Below are positions 13,867 to 16,586 of a DNA stretch of 16,586 nucleotides, one piece after another (within the stretch, counting starts at the first letter, position 1; each line of letters starts with the position of its first letter). A program made the translations under genes and the position numbers. Source of the DNA: Bacillota bacterium (GTDB lineage Bacteria; Bacillota; Clostridia; Saccharofermentanales; Fastidiosipilaceae); contig JAEZYR010000021.1 of NCBI GenBank assembly GCA_023442635.1, positions 1 to 16,586 on the forward strand, written 5' to 3'. The notes beneath the pieces were generated by a model. It made no database searches, was not told where the DNA came from, and saw only the letters and a program-made list of their open reading frames with translations.

Positions 13867-14799
13867 ATGCAAAGCTTTGCCGCACGTGTTTTAGAAAAGA
13901 CTCGCCAACTCGATAACCCGACGGTTTTGGGATTGGATCCAGATTTCGGATTGATGCCGATAGACTTTTTGGAAGAGACGGCAAGTAGCCTGGGACTTCA
14001 TTGGCCAGAAGCTGCGAAAGAAGCGCGCTTTGTGGAAGAGGCCATCTACCGCTATAACGCCGCCCTGATTGCAGCTACATCTGATTTGATTGCAGCCGTG
14101 AAACCTCAGCTGGCCTACTATGAGATGGGAGGTGAAGCAGGCTTGCGAGCCCTCAAAAGAACCATCGACTGTGCGAAAAAAGCGGGGCAATTGGTCATCC
14201 TAGACGGCAAGCGCAATGACATCGGCAAGACGAGCACGGCTTATGCTGAGGCCTGGCTGACAGGGGATATGGGGGGCGACGCCTTAACGATCAATGGCTA
14301 TTTAGGCATAGATGGTGTCAAACCTTTTTTGGATCTGTGCACAAAAGAAGGCAAGGGTGTTTTCTGCCTCGTTCGCACCTCCAATGCTTCTGCAGGTGAT
14401 TTGCAGGATCTTAAACTCGAAGATGGCCGTCGGGTTTACGAAGCGATGGCCGACTTATTGGAACAGTGGAGTCAAGACTTATTCGACGAAAATTGTCCTT
14501 ATAGCCCAGTGGGGGCAGTCGTCGGGGCAACATGGCCAGAACAGGCCAAAACTTTGCGTCAGCGCATGCCCCACGCCCTGATCCTTGTGCCTGGCTACGG
14601 AGCGCAGGGTGCCACAGCCGATGATTGTATGGCTTCTTTTGATGCAAGAGGTGAGGGCGCCCTAGTCAATGCTTCGCGCAGCCTTATGTATGCGTGGAAG
14701 AAAGCAGAGCAGAAGGACTTCGCCGAAGCTTGTCGCCAAGAGGCCCTGAAGATGCGGGATGCTTTGCGCCAGGCAAGGGATAAGCATCTAGCTCAATGA
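13867..14799 (+). CDS. pyrF: Orotidine 5'-phosphate decarboxylase (long, type 2)
   Basis: 310 aa; decarboxylates OMP to UMP, the last step of the pathway. The longer length, the opening 'TVLGLDPDF' and 'DGKRNDIG' at 113-120 (the catalytic Lys/Asp motif), with 'LVRTSNASAGDLQDL' and 'PGYGAQG', place it in the type 2 group found in many Clostridia and actinobacteria. ATG 13867 is preferred over an in-frame TTG at 13843, because AAAGGA lies 7 nt upstream and family members start at this point. It follows pyrC by 38 nt. No terminator with a T-run is seen in the 160 nt after it. Confidence 0.95.
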   Translation: MQSFAARVLEKTRQLDNPTVLGLDPDFGLMPIDFLEETASSLGLHWPEAAKEARFVEEAIYRYNAALIAATSDLIAAVKPQLAYYEMGGEAGLRALKRTIDCAKKAGQLVILDGKRNDIGKTSTAYAEAWLTGDMGGDALTINGYLGIDGVKPFLDLCTKEGKGVFCLVRTSNASAGDLQDLKLEDGRRVYEAMADLLEQWSQDLFDENCPYSPVGAVVGATWPEQAKTLRQRMPHALILVPGYGAQGATADDCMASFDARGEGALVNASRSLMYAWKKAEQKDFAEACRQEALKMRDALRQARDKHLAQ

Positions 14800-14959
14800 A
14801 GGGTGCGAAATAAGGGAAATTAGACAACTGCCTGTGTGACTTTGAGCTGAAGTCTTTGGAGAGTCTACAGTTTACAGGTGAGTTTCGCTATACTGCAGGT
14901 AAGTATGTGGGTTGTCCAGGGATGGCTTGGATAATTCATGAGCGAAAGAAGGAGATCCA

Positions 14960-15958
14960 ATGATTCAAATTAAGGGTGAGAGCATCCCAAACATGCCCTG
15001 GCAGGAGCGACCTGAGGGTTGTGACCACGTTTTGTGGCGTTATGAGCATAATCCTGTTATCCCACGCAATCTGATTGCGATCAGTAACTCTATTTTCAAC
15101 AGCGCCGTTGTACCCTTTGGCGATGGCTTTGCAGGTGTTTTCCGCTGTGACAACAAGGCTAGAGAGATGAATATCCACGCTGGTTTCAGCAAGGATGGTA
15201 TCAACTGGGAGATTGAGCCAGAGCCTCTGACCTTTGTGGGCGTTGATGATGCCATCACGAAGCTTGAGTACCGCTATGATCCTCGTGTTGTGAACATTGA
15301 TGGACGCTATTGGATCACATGGTGCAATGGCTATCACGGACCGACCATTGGTGTGGGCTATACCGATGACTTTAAGACCTTCTATCAGGTTGAGAATGCT
15401 TACTTGCCCTATAACCGCAATGGCGTTCTCTTCCCACGCAAGATCAACGGTAACTACATGATGTTATCTAGACCTAGCGATACGGGCCATACGCCCTTCG
15501 GCGACATCTTCATCTCACAGAGCCCTGACATGATTTATTGGGGCAAGCATCGCCACCTTTTCTCGCCAGCAGGTGGTTGGCAATCCAAAAAAGTGGGTGC
15601 TGGTCCTATTCCGATTGAAACATCTGAGGGATGGCTGCTGATCTACCACGGCGTGCTCAATTCCTGCAACGGTTTTGTTTATGCCTTTGGCGCAGCTCTT
15701 TTGGATCTTGAAGAACCCTGGAAGTGCCTGTACCGCTCCGAAGATTATCTGCTGACGCCAGAAACTTATTATGAGTGTGTGGGCGATGTCCCGAACGTCG
15801 CCTTCCCTTGCGCCGCTCTTTGCGACAAAGACACAGGGCGCTTGGCCATTTATTATGGCTGTGCAGATACGGTGACAGGTTTGGCCTTCTGTAAGGTGGA
15901 CGAACTGATTGAGTGGCTGAAGACGCACAGCTACGAGGGACGAGCTGGCAAGGCTTGA
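14960..15958 (+). CDS. GH130 family glycoside phosphorylase (mannoside-type)
   Basis: 332 aa, the five-bladed beta-propeller of family GH130. Characterised members cleave beta-1,2- or beta-1,4-mannosides with phosphate, giving mannose 1-phosphate. Blade motifs include 'NSIFNSAVVPFGDGFAGVFRCD', 'RYDPRV' with the conserved Asp at 107, 'PFGDIFISQSPDMIYWGKHRHL', 'GAGPIPIETSEGWLLIYHGV' and 'PNVAFPCAA'. No signal peptide is seen, so it acts in the cytosol. AAGGAG at 14949-14954 is 5 nt before the ATG. A -10-like TATACT is at 14889-14894, but no good -35 was found, so it may be read from the pyr promoter. No transporter or mannose genes adjoin, and the substrate cannot be assigned. Confidence 0.9.
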   Translation: MIQIKGESIPNMPWQERPEGCDHVLWRYEHNPVIPRNLIAISNSIFNSAVVPFGDGFAGVFRCDNKAREMNIHAGFSKDGINWEIEPEPLTFVGVDDAITKLEYRYDPRVVNIDGRYWITWCNGYHGPTIGVGYTDDFKTFYQVENAYLPYNRNGVLFPRKINGNYMMLSRPSDTGHTPFGDIFISQSPDMIYWGKHRHLFSPAGGWQSKKVGAGPIPIETSEGWLLIYHGVLNSCNGFVYAFGAALLDLEEPWKCLYRSEDYLLTPETYYECVGDVPNVAFPCAALCDKDTGRLAIYYGCADTVTGLAFCKVDELIEWLKTHSYEGRAGKA

Positions 15959-15991
15959 TCGCATCCTGCGTCTTTCGACCAAGATGAGTGC

Positions 15992-16022
15992 AGAATAGAC
16001 GGCTTCGGCCGTCTATTCTTTA
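15992..16022. terminator. UUCG-capped hairpin after the GH130 gene (weak terminator)
   Basis: Perfect 12-bp stem AGAATAGACGGC / GCCGTCTATTCT (15992-16003 and 16008-16019) closed by a C(UUCG)G tetraloop, followed only by a short TTTA (16017-16022 region). The weak T-run suggests partial termination, or an mRNA processing or stability element ahead of pyrK. Confidence 0.6.
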
Positions 16023-16058
16023 GCTGATAACAATGGATCAAATAGGGGGGGAGATCGT

Positions 16059-16586
16059 TTGAGTCATAAAAAGCAAGGCTGTGATAGCCAAGATCCGCGA
16101 TTGCACTACGAAGGGAAAGTTTTAGAACGTCTTGAACTTAACCGCTTTGGTGCTGTTGGCTTGTGGATAAGTGCCTCACCAGCCATGTTGGCTACGAAGG
16201 CTGGTCAGTTTGTGATGCTAGAGCCCAAGCACAAGCTCCTAAGACGCCCACTGGCGATCAGCTTGATCGACCCTGAACGTCAAGCCTTTTTAGTTGGTAT
16301 GGAGGCGAGAGGGGCGGGTATTGCTGAGTTGCAAGCCCTCCAAGTTGGCGATTTTGTTGATGTCTTAGGGCCATTGGGTCAGCCTTATCGCTTTGCTGGT
16401 TTTGGCCACCTCATTGCTATCGGTGGAGGAACAGGGGTCTATCCCATGCTGCCTTTGCTACACCAAGCTCGGCAGGCCAGGCTACAGACGACAGCCATTC
16501 TTGGCTATCGCGAAGCCGATCGTCAGGTGCTGACGGATCTATTTCAGCAGGAGGCCGACAGTGTTCTCCTTTGTTCAGATATGGGC
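16059..16586 (+). CDS. pyrK: PyrK, dihydroorotate dehydrogenase electron transfer subunit (3' partial)
   Basis: The frame runs off the right edge with 176 codons visible. It belongs to the ferredoxin-reductase-like family: 'AGQFVMLEP' and 'RRPLAIS' at 62-68 form the FAD-binding barrel motif, and 'GGGTGVYPMLPLL' from 122 opens the NAD-binding domain. The 2Fe-2S cysteines would lie beyond the window. PyrK passes electrons from PyrD1B to NAD+ during orotate formation. The start appears to be TTG 16059, supported by the G-rich ribosome site at 16045-16053; no in-frame ATG lies upstream within a sensible distance. Residues 1-20 are less conserved than usual. pyrD and pyrE are expected downstream. 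Confidence 0.92.
   Translation, partial: MSHKKQGCDSQDPRLHYEGKVLERLELNRFGAVGLWISASPAMLATKAGQFVMLEPKHKLLRRPLAISLIDPERQAFLVGMEARGAGIAELQALQVGDFVDVLGPLGQPYRFAGFGHLIAIGGGTGVYPMLPLLHQARQARLQTTAILGYREADRQVLTDLFQQEADSVLLCSDMG

Noticed and set aside
14838..14860. Terminator after pyrF
   Set aside because: The GACTT/AAGTC stem is 5 bp with a 7-nt loop and only three T residues follow.
14889..14935. Promoter for the GH130 gene
   Set aside because: TATACT and GATAAT resemble -10 elements, but no acceptable -35 lies 16-18 bp upstream of either.
15515..15982. 155-residue - strand frame
   Set aside because: Antisense shadow of the GH130 gene.

Overview
The window looks like a chromosomal segment of a mid-GC Firmicutes, probably a Clostridia relative. 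The reasons are a PyrR-controlled pyrimidine operon with an RNA attenuator, a feoA-feoA-feoB-(Cys-rich protein) iron operon, purine-rich Shine-Dalgarno sites, and a PyrK-type dihydroorotate oxidase subunit. I cannot name a genus from sequence alone. All protein-coding genes are on the + strand; the two tRNA genes are on the - strand.

Layout. (1) 2-2305: the 3' part of a large gene. Its N-terminal ~415 residues follow the threonine synthase fold but have lost every recognisable PLP-binding and catalytic motif. A long Lys/Arg-rich tail follows. (2) 2306-2910: a strong orphan hairpin, tRNA-Arg(CCT) with its own terminator, then the feo promoter with two palindromic candidate operators. (3) 2911-6126: ferrous iron uptake operon (two FeoA proteins, FeoB, small Cys-rich membrane protein) closed by a terminator. 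(4) 6315-8859: an MBOAT O-acyltransferase and an AlgX/AlgJ-like DHHW partner, a two-gene module for acylating a cell-surface polymer. (5) 8860-9538: three 23-bp tandem repeats, tRNA-Leu(CAA) with promoter and terminator, and a 17-bp direct repeat upstream of a probably leaderless EamA transporter gene (9539-10441). (6) 10442-10859: a cluster of GC-rich UUCG/GAAG-capped palindromes, a terminator, then the pyr promoter and PyrR attenuator. (7) 10860-16586: pyrR-pyrB-pyrC-pyrF, a GH130 glycoside phosphorylase, a UUCG hairpin, and pyrK running off the right edge.

How the genes work together. pyrB, pyrC, pyrF and pyrK supply steps of de novo UMP synthesis; PyrR senses uridine nucleotides and stabilises the leader terminator. 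pyrD and pyrE would be expected to the right of the window. The GH130 gene between pyrF and pyrK is a metabolic outsider. The feo genes import Fe(II). The least ordinary items are the threonine-synthase-like pseudoenzyme, the palindromic repeat clusters, and the GH130 gene inside the pyr cluster. No CRISPR array, insertion sequence or phage gene was seen.
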